A stretch of DNA of 64,000 nucleotides from Lucifuga dentata (Eukaryota > Chordata > Actinopteri > Ophidiiformes > Bythitidae), in assembly GCA_014773175.1 (NCBI GenBank), contig VXCM01000290.1, positions 1 through 64,000 of the forward strand, written 5' to 3'. The notes below the pieces were generated by a model that saw only the letters and a list, made by a program, of their open reading frames with translations, was not told the origin of the DNA and ran no database searches. Positions 23,741 to 36,237 of this stretch are shown in pieces. The position numbers and the translations under genes were made by a program. Within the stretch, counting starts at the first letter, position 1. Every line of letters starts with the position of its first letter.

Positions 23741-26700
23741 CTGAAAATCTTTTTTTTTTTTTTTAAGGTTTTGAAAATTTTGAAATTGGCTATTATTGTC
23801 TTCCTTTATTGGTGCACTGCTCACTTTTACCTGTTACTATGAAGAACTGCATGAATAGTGTAAATGCTACAATAAAATCCAGTATTCAAATAATGGCTGA
23901 GATCTAATGACAGCCGGAAGTGTGGTCAGCACAAACATATAAATAAAGGGTGGGTTTGCGATCACTATGGCTGTATGTCTGTCACTGGCCCAAACAAATA
24001 TTAGTGCATTTTGTAGTACCACTACACAACACATACTACTGGATAGTAACTACATTGAAAGTACTGTACCACTATGAGGGAAAACTGAAGGACAATTTAC
24101 TACAGCACCTGCAGAAGGAAACTTTGGTGAGAAGCATGCCCCCAGATGGAAACTTTATATGAATTTTAAAATGAGACTTTTTCAAAGGAAATATGCAAAG
24201 GAAATTCCCAGTGAGGAAGTTGCAAGGTATCTTAATATGAAGCCGAAAAGAATTAGATACCAGAAAAAGTAGGATTAGTTCTTGCTCTCTGACAAGAGGA
24301 GAGCATGGCTAACTGGAAGTGCGAAGAGATCATAAAATGAGGGCTTCCTGCTAAAACATTTTTATCTGTAACTTAAATTTAGAAAAAAGGCCTGGTTCTT
24401 TCTGCAGTTGAGGTAAATAAAGGTCCCGGCCATTATTTGAGCATTTCATAAAGCCACTCTGTTCATCCTGTCACATACATACAGTAACACATTTGCATTA
24501 TTGCCACCTTCAGTCTGAGTCAACATGCACTTGCTGGAATAAACCTGAATAAAACACAGTATGACCATGTCAGTAAAAACTGAACTTACAAGCTTCACAA
24601 AAATAGGATTTACTGAAGAGCTATTGTACTGTGTTGTATTAGACTGTACAGGTGTACCTAATACACCTGCAGGTTACTCAGTGTGTGTTTATCTCTCCGT
24701 ATCTGCATTATCACAGTAATCCTCAACTCAAACACAGTTCCATTTGCTTTTGTAAAGCTTTTGTAAAGCCTAGCTCAATAAACCCTGCAATTTCCCAGCC
24801 ACCTTCTGTCAGAGGTCCCCCACAACCACTCAATGACAATAACAATTCACCTGGGGAGTGATGTTGGGGGACCAATTGCAGGGCCGCTCGATAGGTCTGC
24901 CAGCAAATTGCTTTTTAATGTTTCTCACAATAGCCCAAAACAAAGCGGATTGCTGTCCATAAGCCGTGCGAGGCCATTTAAGTGAGTGTGATACATGACT
25001 CACAAAGGACTCCAGGTGTCAGCACCACTGTGGGAAGAAAAAGACGACAGCTTTCGTGAAAGGGGGAGGTGAGCATGAATTAAGTGTATGGATTTCAGGA
25101 TCTTCATATTAAAATGGCAAGACTGTTAGACTCGAGGAGCAGCAGCACAGATCAAAATGTTCTTATAACAGGATTTTCTGAGAACTGTAGGAAATATTCA
25201 GATAAAGGAAGGAAGTGGTCAGGGCTGGAAGTATTTGTGCCCTTTATAAAGTCACTTTAATGATAACTTAAGTGTTTTGTAAGGCTTGTTTCTTTGAAAT
25301 CTTGTTGCAGAGTGAATGGCTGTACTGTACATACTATAGCACTGTGAGCCTTAGCAGCTGTTGCTATGGAGAAGACACATGGATTGATGCAAATCACATT
25401 TGTAGCAACATCTGAAGGCTTTTTTGGTTTTATCTAGCTTCAACCCATCATTAGCTTTGTACATAGCCAGATTTTAAGCCCTTTGGTTGGATGGTTCTTA
25501 CCATAATGCTCTCTAGTACTTTTTATAGTTGACTTCTCTTCTAAAGTTACACAGTTTGTAACTTCATCATTGGATCAGATTTCTTTTCCAACACAGTTGC
25601 TCATTTTTTGTGCTGATTGTTTTATGACTGATTGATGTAACGAGTTTCATGTCCATCCAAGTCTTGGAAGTGGTCCAATTATTAGTCATTTAACATTATC
25701 AGTGCAGAAAATAAATAAGACTTTTACCTCAAGAATCTAGGGAGCCCCAAATAACTTCTCCTGCGCTTCAAATCAGATCTGTCTGAGTCTGTGTGAACGT
25801 GATTTAGTGTAGTTTACTCCTGCACAGACACCAGACACTGCTCATCACATTTTAATGGTTTGATCCGTTTGTATTTCAAACTATACACATACATAACTTC
25901 TGTTAACAATATCAACAGAACATAAATCTTTCTACAGAGCTGTTAAAGGAAAGAAAGTGATGCTCTGCAGTTGATCAGAGAACAACTTTTACATTTTAAA
26001 TATAAACAGTATAGCAAATGCCCTGAGGCAGTATTTTTCTTAAACTGTGTTTCTACTGAGGATTACTGCTCTAATCCTGCACTCCTGTGATATACGTCAA
26101 CCAACTGCCTTAAGCTCCCAGCACCACATCTGCCGCATCTGTACAAACGAGAGGCGGCACGCTGCAGGATGCATCTAAACTGTGGACCTCACCTGAATAA
26201 TATTAATTAAACCTCCCTAACTAATTGTGTGTTACTTTTTTTTTTTTTTTTTTTTGCTGTCAACCAATTATGTTTTACACTCTTGGGGAGAAGCAAGATC
26301 CCCTGCTCACTGTGAAATTCCAGCTGTCATTGAATTTCAATAAGCATGTATTTAATTAACATACTAGGCCACTGGAGCATATCAATATTTATTCCTCTTA
26401 CAGATGAGACAGCAGTGCAATTGTTCTACCCGCAGTCAACTGAAGACGCATACAGTGAGCTGACACAACAAATGCACAAAAAAAAAAAAAAAAAAAAAAT
26501 TGATTGAGAACCTATAATAATGTTTACCTTGCAAGCACAGCTGTGAGCAGTGTACTTAATCTATTGGCTGCCGCTGAGTTTAATGCAACTGACACCATGA
26601 CACTGTAAACAACCTGCCCTTTATAACTGGAAGTCTCATGATACCATAGGTACCCATTCAGATTGCTCCACTGCAATGACTTTGGCAAGAGCAGATATTG

Positions 26701-28436
26701 TTGTGAGTTTTGCTTTCCCCTCCGCCATCCGTTTGTCTTATGCGTCTGTCCTGTGTTGTTCTTTTATCAAGCGCCGGTTTTGACAGCACAACAGAAATCA
26801 TCCATCATCTAGATTTACCCCCACAACCCTAATATCTAGTAGACAGTCCAATGCCATATCTCCACAGGCGACAAATGCATTTTAGAGGAAGGGGATGGTG
26901 TATGGGTGTGTGTATGCATGCGTGCACATATTATTTTTGTGTGCTTGCAATAGCAAGATGGGGGGGGGNTTTTTTTTTTTTTCCCTTCTTGCTGGGTCAG
27001 CAGAAAAAGTGCACAAAACAGCATCAGTTGATTCATCTGTGATATCAGGAGGAGGAGGAGGCCTATCTGTCTACAGGAAGAAGCCTCCTCCTCTTCACCT
27101 TTCATTCTTCCCTCTACCTGCTTTTCCCTTTTTCAGAGTGCTGTCACACGTAATGAGGCCTGAGTTGGAAACGGAGCAAACTAAGATAAAAAGACAGCCA
27201 TCGTGTTGCAAACAACAGCAGCCAAGGCCCAACGGACTGCAGTGAGAATGGAACAAAATTTAGCATAATGCTCTGCCGCTTCCTCTTGCTGTCCCATGTG
27301 CTTCACACAGCAAATAAAAAAACAAACAAACTGTGTATTATTCAATGATGTGTCTACCGATCCACTGGTCCCATAAGAATTGCAAGGTCACAGATTCAAA
27401 TTATGTCACACGCGTCCCAACTAATGATTGCCCACAGGGAGAGGTTTTAGGAATTGTTAGGAGCTGTTTTCCATCACAGGACACAACAGGACTGCGCAGA
27501 AGCAGACAGAAATGCAAGAGCTATTTTCATACAGAGACAGATATATTTGCTGTGCAGTGAGGGCAGATTGTTATTATCTCTCTAACCTCTAGAACAGCTG
27601 CATAAAGTGTATTTCATAAGCAAGAGATGTAGGGGTAATCATGCAACTTTTTTTTTTTAAAGGAATATGACACATTTGATAACTTCCTCTTTTAATAACC
27701 TCCTTTGGTTGGACATTCATAATTAGGAATAAAACAATACACTCAGGCCATGATGCAGCTTAATACTGGATATAAAATAAAATATTTTTGTGATTTTTTT
27801 TTTCTGCATTTTTAATACTAATTCAAATTAAAAATGGTGTATTATCATAACAGGAAAATATATCAACAATGCTACACCAGTTAATAGATTTTATTGAGCA
27901 TGAAAATCTAACAGTGACAATGTGAACATCTTTTTTTTTTTTTTTTTTTNTTTTTTTTTTTTTTTTTTTTAAAGAAAGTGTGTTATGAAAGAAAAAAGTA
28001 TCAATTTCATTTCACTTTTCTGATAAGGTAGTCATCATTTCCTTCAGAACAGGGAATTGATTAATGCCTTTATTTTGAAGCAGCCACAGGAAGTCATCAG
28101 TTGAAGCAGCGGATTTAAGAGTTTAGCCGATTGTTTTAAGCTAGGTCCAAACCGTTTTATGTCGTAGATCAGTTTTCCACAGTGAACTAGTGATGAAAAT
28201 AATGGACATTTTACAAAATTTGGATAAACATTAAAACTCCATCATAGAGCGAAGGTAAGAAAGATTTTTTCCTGCGTCATTGCTGTGCACATGTTGCACC
28301 TTGCCACCTGCGTCATTAAATACGCTAATTAATATCGCTACGCATTTCCTGTTTGGTGTCGCAGTTATTTTCCAAAGCGAATTTCGCGTCTTTTGATAAT
28401 ACACATTTATTTGAATTCACATTTTATTCCTTTAAA
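23741..28436. other. Non-coding sequence with several homopolymer tracts and two joins
   Basis: Poly-T or poly-A runs lie at about 23749-23764, 26236-26255, 26478-26499 and 27931-27970. The last contains an N at 27950. A G-run/N/T-run join is at 26961-26982, followed by a short GGA tract near 27047-27062. 'acaggtgtacctaata' at about 24649 resembles the end of a common fish repeat but stands alone. No gene recognised. Confidence 0.5.
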
Positions 28437-28493
28437 ATGCACGTGTCGCTAAACTTTTTAAATACACAGATGCTCTGTTGGAACTATGCGGAC
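28437..28493 (+). other. Candidate small first coding exon (unconfirmed)
   Basis: An ATG at 28437 opens 19 codons that run in phase to a strong donor (GAC|gtaagt at 28494). The surroundings have more CpG than most of the window. The frame continues, phase 0, into the second candidate exon at 28608 across a 114-bp gap, a typical size for a compact fish intron. The peptide is not one I recognise. Chance is a serious alternative because a single good splice pair is expected often in 64 kb. Confidence 0.15.
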
Positions 28494-28607
28494 GTAAGTG
28501 GCAGAATTTGACATGCAAAGTCGGGTTGAAAAAAGCCAGTCTGTATCCAAACACCGTGTTTAGCTTCAGTCGGGTGTTTAATCATTTCCTCTTTTTTAAT
28601 TTCACAG

Positions 28608-28669
28608 AAAACCAGCTCAGTTGGTAGAAGTTCAGGAAAGGAGAGCTATCAAGCAAAGCCACCTAAAAG
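28608..28669 (+). other. Candidate second coding exon (unconfirmed)
   Basis: It is preceded by a pyrimidine-rich stretch ending 'tttcacag' and followed by a donor-like 'AAAAG|gtgtgt'. Joined to the upstream block it stays open for 20 codons plus two bases; a second frame through both blocks is also open, so phase alone does not prove coding. The peptide is rich in lysine and serine and shows no recognisable domain. No third exon was found. Confidence 0.15.
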
Positions 28670-28932
28670 GTGTGTAAACAGATAAGTACAGACTTGCCAA
28701 TGTCAAGACTGTTACTCAGCGTAAATACACCTCGCACATCTCAATTTTATGCACCGAAGATGATAAAATTAGATTTTTTTTTCTTCACATTAGGGTGCCT
28801 AAAGGGGTTTGAAAATGGAGGGTGGAGGTAGCTATTCCCTTCCACCTCTGAGCTTGAAATACATTTAAAGAGGCTTTCCCCCCGCTTTTTTTAATGTAGG
28901 CACTGACAAACAACAAAAGGCATCGATTTGAT

Positions 28933-28951
28933 GTCACGTGAGTCACGTGAC
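28933..28951. promoter_or_regulatory. Tandem CACGTG E-boxes
   Basis: Two back-to-back sites, GTCACGTGA then GTCACGTGAC, share a 9-base period. GTCACGTGAC matches the palindromic site bound by USF and MiT/TFE-type bHLH-zipper factors (CLEAR-like). Two more CACGTG sites lie at 28440-28445 and 29266-29271. Binding is inferred from the motif only. Confidence 0.4.
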
Positions 28952-30850
28952 CAAGGCTACACTAACAAATTCAGGAAAAAATTAAAAAAAATAAAAACTC
29001 CCAAACAACAAGAAACAAAACATGACAGAAAAGGGGGAAAAAAAAAAAAAACACAAAAAAATTTTGAAAAACTATTACATTCCCTCTCCTTTAAGTTCTG
29101 AGCATTGACACAAACAATACACGACAATTTCGAGAGATTCTTGACTTCTAACAAATGAAGGTAGATTATGTAGGTACATTTAAAGAGGCTCATTTTAGTG
29201 ACAAGCGCTGTCATGTCAAACCAAGATGTGCAGATAGACCTTAAAAGCGAGGTAATTACCGGAAACACGTGATTAGATTGTCATTTGGCTGACAAGGGCT
29301 AATTAGGGACGTCCTTTCTGCTCATGCTTGCTCTGATGACAGCCCATAATAGCAGGGGACCACTACTGTTGTGAACTTTGCCTACACTGGAAATCAGGGA
29401 GGTGAGATGTCCCTTTTAATAATTTGTGTCACTTCAGTCATATTAAGTTTTTAACAGTCCTTCATAACAACATCGGCTTGTCTTTCTCTTGACCCCCTCT
29501 TCTTTTGTCAGATTTGCTTGGATGAACAATGAGTTTAACAACTCAGCACCGGCAGTGACAAAAGTCGTTTTTCGCATCGGCTCAAGGGCGCCGCAACTTT
29601 TGTTCTCATCATTTCGAAGTTCAGACAATCAGCACAATTCTTTGGCAACATACTGTATTTTGAACAGCAACAAAGGGCAAAGAGTAGAAGGAAAACTTTT
29701 TTTTTTTTTTTTTTTTTAGGTAACCTGGAAAAAATTCTCTGACATCTTGGCAATGTTTCATTCTGAATCCATATCACTTTCAAAAAGCAGCAGTTGCCAT
29801 TTCCTATCAGTATATTTTTATTCATATTGTCTTTTTTCCCTTTGGACTTGATGCAACTTTAGACTGTATTTCCATATGTTTTCCAACTTCAACTTTCTTA
29901 TGCACTTTTTCAAAGGCTTTTTTTCCCCCCCCCTGTGTTTATTGTATTGTTTGTTTGTTTTGTGAATTATAGTGCTTATCCTGCCAGTTTTTATTTATTA
30001 TTTATGTATTTTGCCTCAGCCATATGGTATCTTTTTTTCTTCCATGCAATATTTAGGCAGAGATGTGTCATCCAATTAATATACTGAGAACACATCACAC
30101 TGTCTTGAGCAGAAGCAGCTTGTGTCCTTGCTGTTGTATAAAAGTATAAATAATTGTTTGCGGAGTGAAGTGCCTCTTAAAAAAAATTTGATTGTGAAAT
30201 TTCGCCTTGAAGCTAATTTATTGTGGCTTTTAGCAGCACTTGGCAATCAGACGCCTAAAGGTAAATCGGCATGGTTAAATGTGTTAACTGTATGTTATCT
30301 GTGCAAAAAAGAAAAAGGAATTGTACTTGAATACTTGGATTTCTAATTTCTCTTTTAAATGTTTTTGCAGGGGAAAAGGAATTCTGGAACAGCTTTTGTG
30401 TGAGTATTAAAATGTGCCAAGGTGAGCTTGTATTAAGTCTAAAGAATGAGGAGTGGAGCACCTACTGTCAGCAGGATGTAAATGAAACCCAAGAGAGGCA
30501 ATTCAGCTGCCACAGAACGTGTTCGGGCGTAGGGATATAATAGGCAATGTTAGAGGGTACCGTGTATAAAAGTAATACACGAACATCACTGTACTTTCTC
30601 CTGTGAAACGAGGCCGTTTCCAGTTCTAGCAATCACATACAGTTATGCTGTTGCTTAATAGCTTTGCATGCATATCTATCGGAAAGATTTCCTTTGTCTT
30701 AATTGGCTGTCAAGTCGTGTTAGAAAAGTTTGAATTACGTCACAATTGTGTGCGAGTGCAGTTTATATTAAACTGCTCAATACAGCTTGAGAAGAGATGC
30801 TAAATCTCGCCTTTGCGGTTCCCTCGCCTGCCCTTCTTCCAAGTTTTAAA
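28952..30850. other. Unique non-coding sequence, homopolymer runs
   Basis: A- and T-runs lie at about 29037-29052 and 29698-29717. A 103-codon minus-strand open frame at 28957-29268 is phenylalanine-rich because of the A-runs and is not a credible gene. No gene recognised. Confidence 0.5.
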
Positions 30851-30858
30851 GGCTCAAT

Positions 30859-31710
30859 TAGGGCTGGGCGATAAAACGATTTAATGGATTAATTTGAGTT
30901 TACGTTTTGGCACAATGTGAAAAATGGCTGAATCGCAAAATTGAGATTTAAAAAAAAAAACAAAACTAATATCTAACTATTTTTAATGGGGAAAATGCAG
31001 CAGCGGATCGCTCTCCGTCAATTGAGCTCATTCCCATTTTGTGCTCGTTAAACCTAGAAGCCTTGTTTATACTTTCCATGAATCTGCGAGGGTCTGCTAG
31101 GCTCCGCCTCCAGCGGACATAGTTACCAACCTTACCAATCAACCTTCCATCACGTTTGTTGAGGCCACACCCATGAAGCTTTCAGGAGGTCAGACATGCT
31201 AGCAAGATGTCAACAAATACTGTACTTTGACTGAATATGAGCTTGTTTCTAAGAAAGGAAATGTCACGTCAGTTATTTGAAAGTGATTTGGTTTTGCGCT
31301 TCACAGTGTGGAGCAAACCATTGTAGTCTGTAAAGTTTTTAGGACCTGTAGCTACTAAAATTAGCAGCATTTCAAATGTATTTCAGCAGCTGCAACAGAA
31401 ACATGCAGCTGAGTTGCAGCAATGCGGCGCTGTGAGATGCAGATCTGTAGTCAGAGCACAGCAAAAAGCAAATGACGTTATTATTTTCCAGTGTTATGGC
31501 GTTTAATCAGAGGGTCTTCATACGGTGGAATATTTAACATGTCAGAGCATCAAGCCAGAGGCAGCAGACAGGCTGGTGTTCCTCACAAGGAACCTGGACA
31601 TTGCTGTAAAAACCTTTTACTTTAAAAGGTTTTGTTTAGAAAGTTTTAGTTTAAAAAGATACTTTAAGATTACTTTAATAAAGAAGACACTTATTTGAGT
31701 TATGTCTTGA

Positions 31711-31745
<35 letters not shown>

Positions 31746-31802
31746 NAAAAAAAAAAAAAAAAAAAATTAAATTTTATTTTTAGGCCACATCGCCCAGCCC
31801 TA
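30859..31802. mobile_element. hAT-type non-autonomous transposon with perfect 8-bp target duplication
   Basis: The ends are TAGGGCTGGGCGAT and its exact reverse complement (31789-31802). The element is flanked on both sides by GGCTCAAT (30851-30858 and 31803-31810), an 8-bp target-site duplication diagnostic of hAT-type insertion. The interior of about 0.9 kb has no transposase frame. It includes a GC-richer part with 'gctccgcctccagcggac' and ends in a T-run/N/A-run block (31711-31766), which is an assembly join inside the element, so the true length is uncertain. The perfect duplication suggests a fairly recent insertion. Confidence 0.88.
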
Positions 31803-31810
31803 GGCTCAAT

Positions 31811-32346
31811 AAACTCTAGTAGCACGAACATTGTGAAACACAAAAGTAAAGCGAGGAGCAGCGTTAGCGGGAACTTCAGCTCCATAAAGAGAAAGAATCA
31901 AGCTTGGCGAGCAAGACTGTCGGCATAGGGGAAGCATGTCTCTCAGGCATGGTGGGATATTCACAGGAATAAACTCCGCTAAGGGGAGCCGTGGAGGATG
32001 AAGGACAATGGAATTAGATTCATTACAACTGCAAATTGTGTAGAGTTGCAAGATGCCGAAAACCGCAGTCAAGGTGAAGATGCTGCCTGCATCTTCTATT
32101 TAATACTTCCTGAAAACTTCACCTTCAGGAGAAAACATTTGTGTGAGTTTGCAAAGAGTTGACATCTGTTTTTGAGCAGTGAAGTGTTTGTGTGATACTG
32201 TTTCTTAGGATTTGAAGCATATGATATGAGCATTTTGGTCTTTTAATCAAGCAGGAGAAAACTCAATGGATGTTTATCTCACAGGAAATTTTGTATAAAG
32301 GTGTATTAATGTATGAATGTCCGTATATTGTGTACTGCTGTTTGTA
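31811..32346. other. Unique non-coding sequence, no gene seen
   Basis: No repeat, splice structure or recognisable protein. Confidence 0.5.
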
Positions 32347-32828
32347 CAATCTATACAGCCACATACACATTATGTTGCAGGCCCATTTCCCAAAACATAC
32401 TACTGGAGTGGTAAAAATTTGAATTGTTTTTCCTACCTTCCAGATTGCCATTGATTTCAGCCTCTACAATCAGCTTACAGAGATTTGAAAGGTGTCTGAG
32501 TAAGTAAGTAAGTCATCACAGCAAACATATCTACTAACTTTATGTAACCATTCAACATGTAACTGCAGAAGAAAACAGTATTCCCAATGAGAAGATGGCT
32601 TTTACTGAGAAATTAAAAATGTCCGTGCCTTCTACATTCTGACGTACGTGTTTGCAGGGGAGACACTGAATTTTAAGGTGGGGATTTGGCAAAAATAACA
32701 AGAAAACTGGAATATGGTTTTATGTTTTGGAAACTGGTTTTCACTAAGGTAACATGTATGCAGGTCAGGTTTTTTTTGGGTGACGGGGGGTGGCTTAAAC
32801 ATACAAAATCACTGGTATGGACTTTGAA
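32347..32828 (+). mobile_element. TTAA-flanked transposon family, copy 3 (left end lost)
   Basis: Shares 'cccaaaacatactactggag' and 'ttttcctaccttccagattg' with the left arm of the family, and 'gatttggcaaaaataac' and 'gtaacatgtatgcaggt' with the right arm. The outermost left end is missing or too diverged. The right end reads TATGGACTTTGAA instead of TATGGTCCTTTAA. A short (TAAG)n expansion lies at about 32499-32514. It appears older than copies 7 and 8. Confidence 0.7.
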
Positions 32829-34085
32829 ACTCTTCTACTGAAAATTCTGAGCAATGAATGCTGTGACTGTATCTGTGATTATAATTGCATGAGGGGAATT
32901 TGTTGGTAGTTATTGTTAAATGCTGTTGGAAAGCTGGGTTATCATTTCTCGGTGTGACAGGGCCTTTGATGTGTGTGTGTGTGTATGTAAGAGTCGCATG
33001 TTTTCTGTCATGCCAGATATGTGAAGCACACATGAGCCACACAGTCCATGAGAAACATTTTGCATGTCATCTGTAATTGGAAAAGTTAAATAGCTCCATA
33101 TTATTGATTTCAGTGAAGCTGGAGTTCTCTCTCTCTCTCTCNTCCCTCCCTCCCTCCCTCTCTCAGGGCCCCTCACCGTCCGCCGAGAGAGTGGAGTTTT
33201 GTTAATTTTTTTCGATGCTTGCATATGGAATGGAGGTTGTTGCATAGTGCTTTTGCTGGCGTAATGGCCGCTTTGTTTCATCATCATGCCATGCTGTAAT
33301 GTTGTGTAGCTAAATTTAAGTTGTTTCTGCTAAGAGAAAACTGCTTGCAAAACACGCCGGCTCTCGTCAATTAAGATGTTGTGGAAACGGCGGCTAAATC
33401 TACAGTGGAAATGATAATGAGACAATTGCCACATCAGATAAGTGAAAGTTTGTCAGATATTTAGTTCAAATTCTGCTGGAGATACACGCAGTATTTTGCC
33501 AAAAAAATAAGGACATTTGGTCTAAGTAAAACTCCACATCCTGTATGCAATATACAGAAATAGATCAGCGGCTTATTTACTGAAATTAACCTGCATGAAT
33601 ACTTTACAACATATACATCTCATATATTTTATGCAAAACTTTTGATTTAAGATCACGGTTTTAAACGTAAACACAATGAGAAACCATATGCTATATTCAG
33701 TGTTATATTTCGTCACACAGCATAAAAAACAGTCTAATATTCTGCTTTCTGAAGGTTTCCCAAATGGACCGATCTCTCAGCTCCAGCAGATGAAAATGAT
33801 AAATGCAGAGTTTGCCAGCGAACATCTGATTTGAACACATGATACCCCGATATGCGTGGGCCAATATTCCAAACTCAATATTTCAGAGGATGCAAAGTTA
33901 TTGAAAACACAAAACCAATATCATTCAGCATCGCAGCAAAGAGGAGTCTTATCAAACAAAAAAAAAAAAAAAANAAAAAAAAAAAAAAAGAATGATGCCA
34001 CACGGTAGGCTGCTTTTTATTATTTACAAGAATTCTTTGTCTTGGAGTTGTCTAGGTGGACATTTTAGGTGACAGCAGCATCTGT
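32829..34085. other. Non-coding sequence with GT, CT and poly-A tracts
   Basis: (GT)n at about 32970-32984; (CT)n changing to (CCCT)n with an N at 33126-33164; poly-A with an N at 33958-33989. No gene recognised. Confidence 0.55.
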
Positions 34086-34214
34086 TAGCAGCATCACCAC
34101 ACACACACACACACACACACACCACTGAACAATAACCAGAATGTATTCANTAGCAGCATCACCACACACACACACACACACACACACCACTGAACAATAA
34201 CCAGAATGTATTCA
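34086..34214. other. 64-bp exact duplication around a single N (assembly join)
   Basis: 34086-34149 and 34151-34214 are identical, each with a (CA)n core and 'ccactgaacaataaccagaa', and are separated by one N at 34150. This is the pattern of two contigs joined without merging their overlap. A real tandem duplication would not need an N exactly at the unit boundary. Confidence 0.85.
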
Positions 34215-34973
34215 CACAATGGAGTCACTGAACTATTGTACCACACAGCAGCAGAACAATTAATTACAGCCACCACGGTATGATGTGTAAATGAAATAAA
34301 TTTCCCATCAAATTATCTTGGGAGATATCAAGCAAGTGAACTGCAGAGAGGAGTGCCGAGCATCAGTAGGCAAAGGCAGAAAGTTGATGTTTTGAATAAT
34401 TGCAACAATGCCGCCGACATTAAAAACAAGAGCATACACACGCACCACAAAAAAAGAGAGATGTGCGCAGGGAGAAAGTGTGAAAGTTATTATTTTACCT
34501 TATGAATTAATTCATTTTTCAGCCGACTGTTCTGCAGGACAAAACGTTTAATTAGAGACTCATTTTTAATAACGCACCCTATTCTTATGCCGGTATATTA
34601 AGTTCCAGAATTATTAGTTTTTGTCTTCTTTTTGACTTTTAAATAGTTTTTAGAGTTTAAAAGACAGTGTATTTATGAACCATACATTAACAGATGCTTC
34701 AAAAAATGCAAATAGTTTTTTGAGTTGCTTGCAGATTATGCCAAATTATGGAATTTGGAGTAGAAAAATTAGAGGTCGTTTATGCTCAGCATTGCATTTC
34801 CAGTCAACACCGTCATGACATAAATTTTAAACAGCAGCTTATTGCATTGAAAAGACTAAAATAAGCATTTCATATTCTGCTTAAAGAGAAAATGTAATAT
34901 GTTCAAAAGATTGCATATTTCAGTCTGAATAAAGCTTTGAAGTTCCATTTGCATTCTTAAAGATGAAAAGCTT
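34215..34973. other. Unique non-coding sequence, no gene seen
   Basis: AT-rich, no simple repeats of note and no recognisable protein. Confidence 0.5.
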
Positions 34974-35167
34974 GGATAGGATGGGATGGGATAGGATCAA
35001 GTAGGATAGGATGGGATATGATGGGATGGGATAAGATAGGATCGGATGGGATGACAATGGGATGAGATAGGATGGGATAGGATCGGCTAGGATGGGATGA
35101 GATGGGATAGGATGGGATGGGGTGGGATGGGATGAGATAGGATAGGACAGGACAGGACAGGATGGGA
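34974..35167 (+). repeat. GGGAT/AGGAT pentanucleotide satellite
   Basis: About 194 bp of 5-base units, mostly ATGGG and ATAGG with some ATGAG, ATCGG and ACAGG variants. The plus strand is almost free of C. The serine-histidine-proline-rich minus-strand open frames across it are artefacts of the repeat. Confidence 0.95.
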
Positions 35168-36006
35168 GTATGGTCATTTGACACCCAATCATCAAATTTG
35201 GTCAGAAGAAGTCATTCTGAAACAACAACACTGTCATTTTTTCATTTTTCTTCCTTCTCAAAAGCAGTCGAGCAAAAAGAGAAACGGGTGCTTCCTCCTT
35301 CACGGGGCTCCTCTGTGACTCTTGTCCCAAAGGGCCCTTCTAAGTAGTGTTTTGAGACGAGACGCACTCCAGTTTCTCCCAAGGGGCAAAGAAAGCTGGC
35401 AGCTCAGCGGACCAACTGTACTGCACTCTCTCACAAGAGCCGTGCAAAGCCGCACGAGCCGAACGAGAGATGCAAACACAATTACTTACCTCATGCACAA
35501 GGCGTATTTACAGCAGGCCGCAAAAAGAGGAAAAAGACAGGTTGTCATGCATCAAAGAGACTAGGCTCAGTTTGTGGGTCTTAGCATGTTGTTTAATGAC
35601 ATGATATTTCATAGTGTATGAACAAGCAGCAGCCTACTGTATTCATGTATACAAGTTCGTTTAACGTGCCGAGGCCTAGTTTTTGCTATCATTGTCATGG
35701 AAGAAGTTACTTTATCTTGTCATGAGGGAATCAATCAAATGTGCTATACAGTTCCTCAAAGTCAGTGGCCTACATGCAGTCAAGCTACCCGAGAGACTCA
35801 ATTTACTGCAAACGCAAAATAAGAAAATAGGGGTCGCAATTTTTATCCCAAAGCAAATAAACAATGTCTAAGGCATTAAATTACTGTATGCCATATTATG
35901 TTGTGTTAACTGACAGTTTTGTACCAGAAAAGTATTGGTATGATTATGATATTGTGTGTATTTTTTCTTTCTAGAATGAAAATGGATGGAATAGGGTCAT
36001 ATTTTA
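35168..36006. other. Unique non-coding sequence, no gene seen
   Basis: Somewhat GC-richer at 35280-35490, but no recognisable protein or splice structure. Confidence 0.5.
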
Positions 36007-36237
36007 AGTTTTGAGGAAATNTTTTTTAATCCAGTCTTTTTTAATCTGCATATCTGGCATGATTGATAGTCATTTTTTAATCATCTGTTATTTGAAGTTT
36101 TGAGGAAATACAAGAGAAGCAAACTTGGTTAAAACCAAAGAAGGCCTACATGGAAAGATGTNTTTTTAATCCAGTCTTTTTTAATCTGCATATCTGGCAT
36201 GATTGATAGTCATTTTTTAATCATCTGTCATTTATTC
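36007..36237. other. Duplicated segment between two single-N joins (assembly fault or haplotype)
   Basis: About 75 bp after the N at 36021 recurs after the N at 36162 ('ccagtcttttttaatctgca' and onward), with one T/C difference (tctgttattt against tctgtcattt). 'agttttgaggaaat' likewise occurs before the first N (36007-36020) and again near 36096. A short contig, possibly the other haplotype, seems to have been placed between its own neighbours. Confidence 0.75.

Noticed and set aside
24649..24664. 'acaggtgtacctaata' resembling a fish repeat end
   Set aside because: No matching partner end or body was found nearby.
34920..35195. Serine-histidine-proline-rich open frames on the minus strand
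   Set aside because: They are translations of the GGGAT/AGGAT satellite in its stop-free frames, not proteins.
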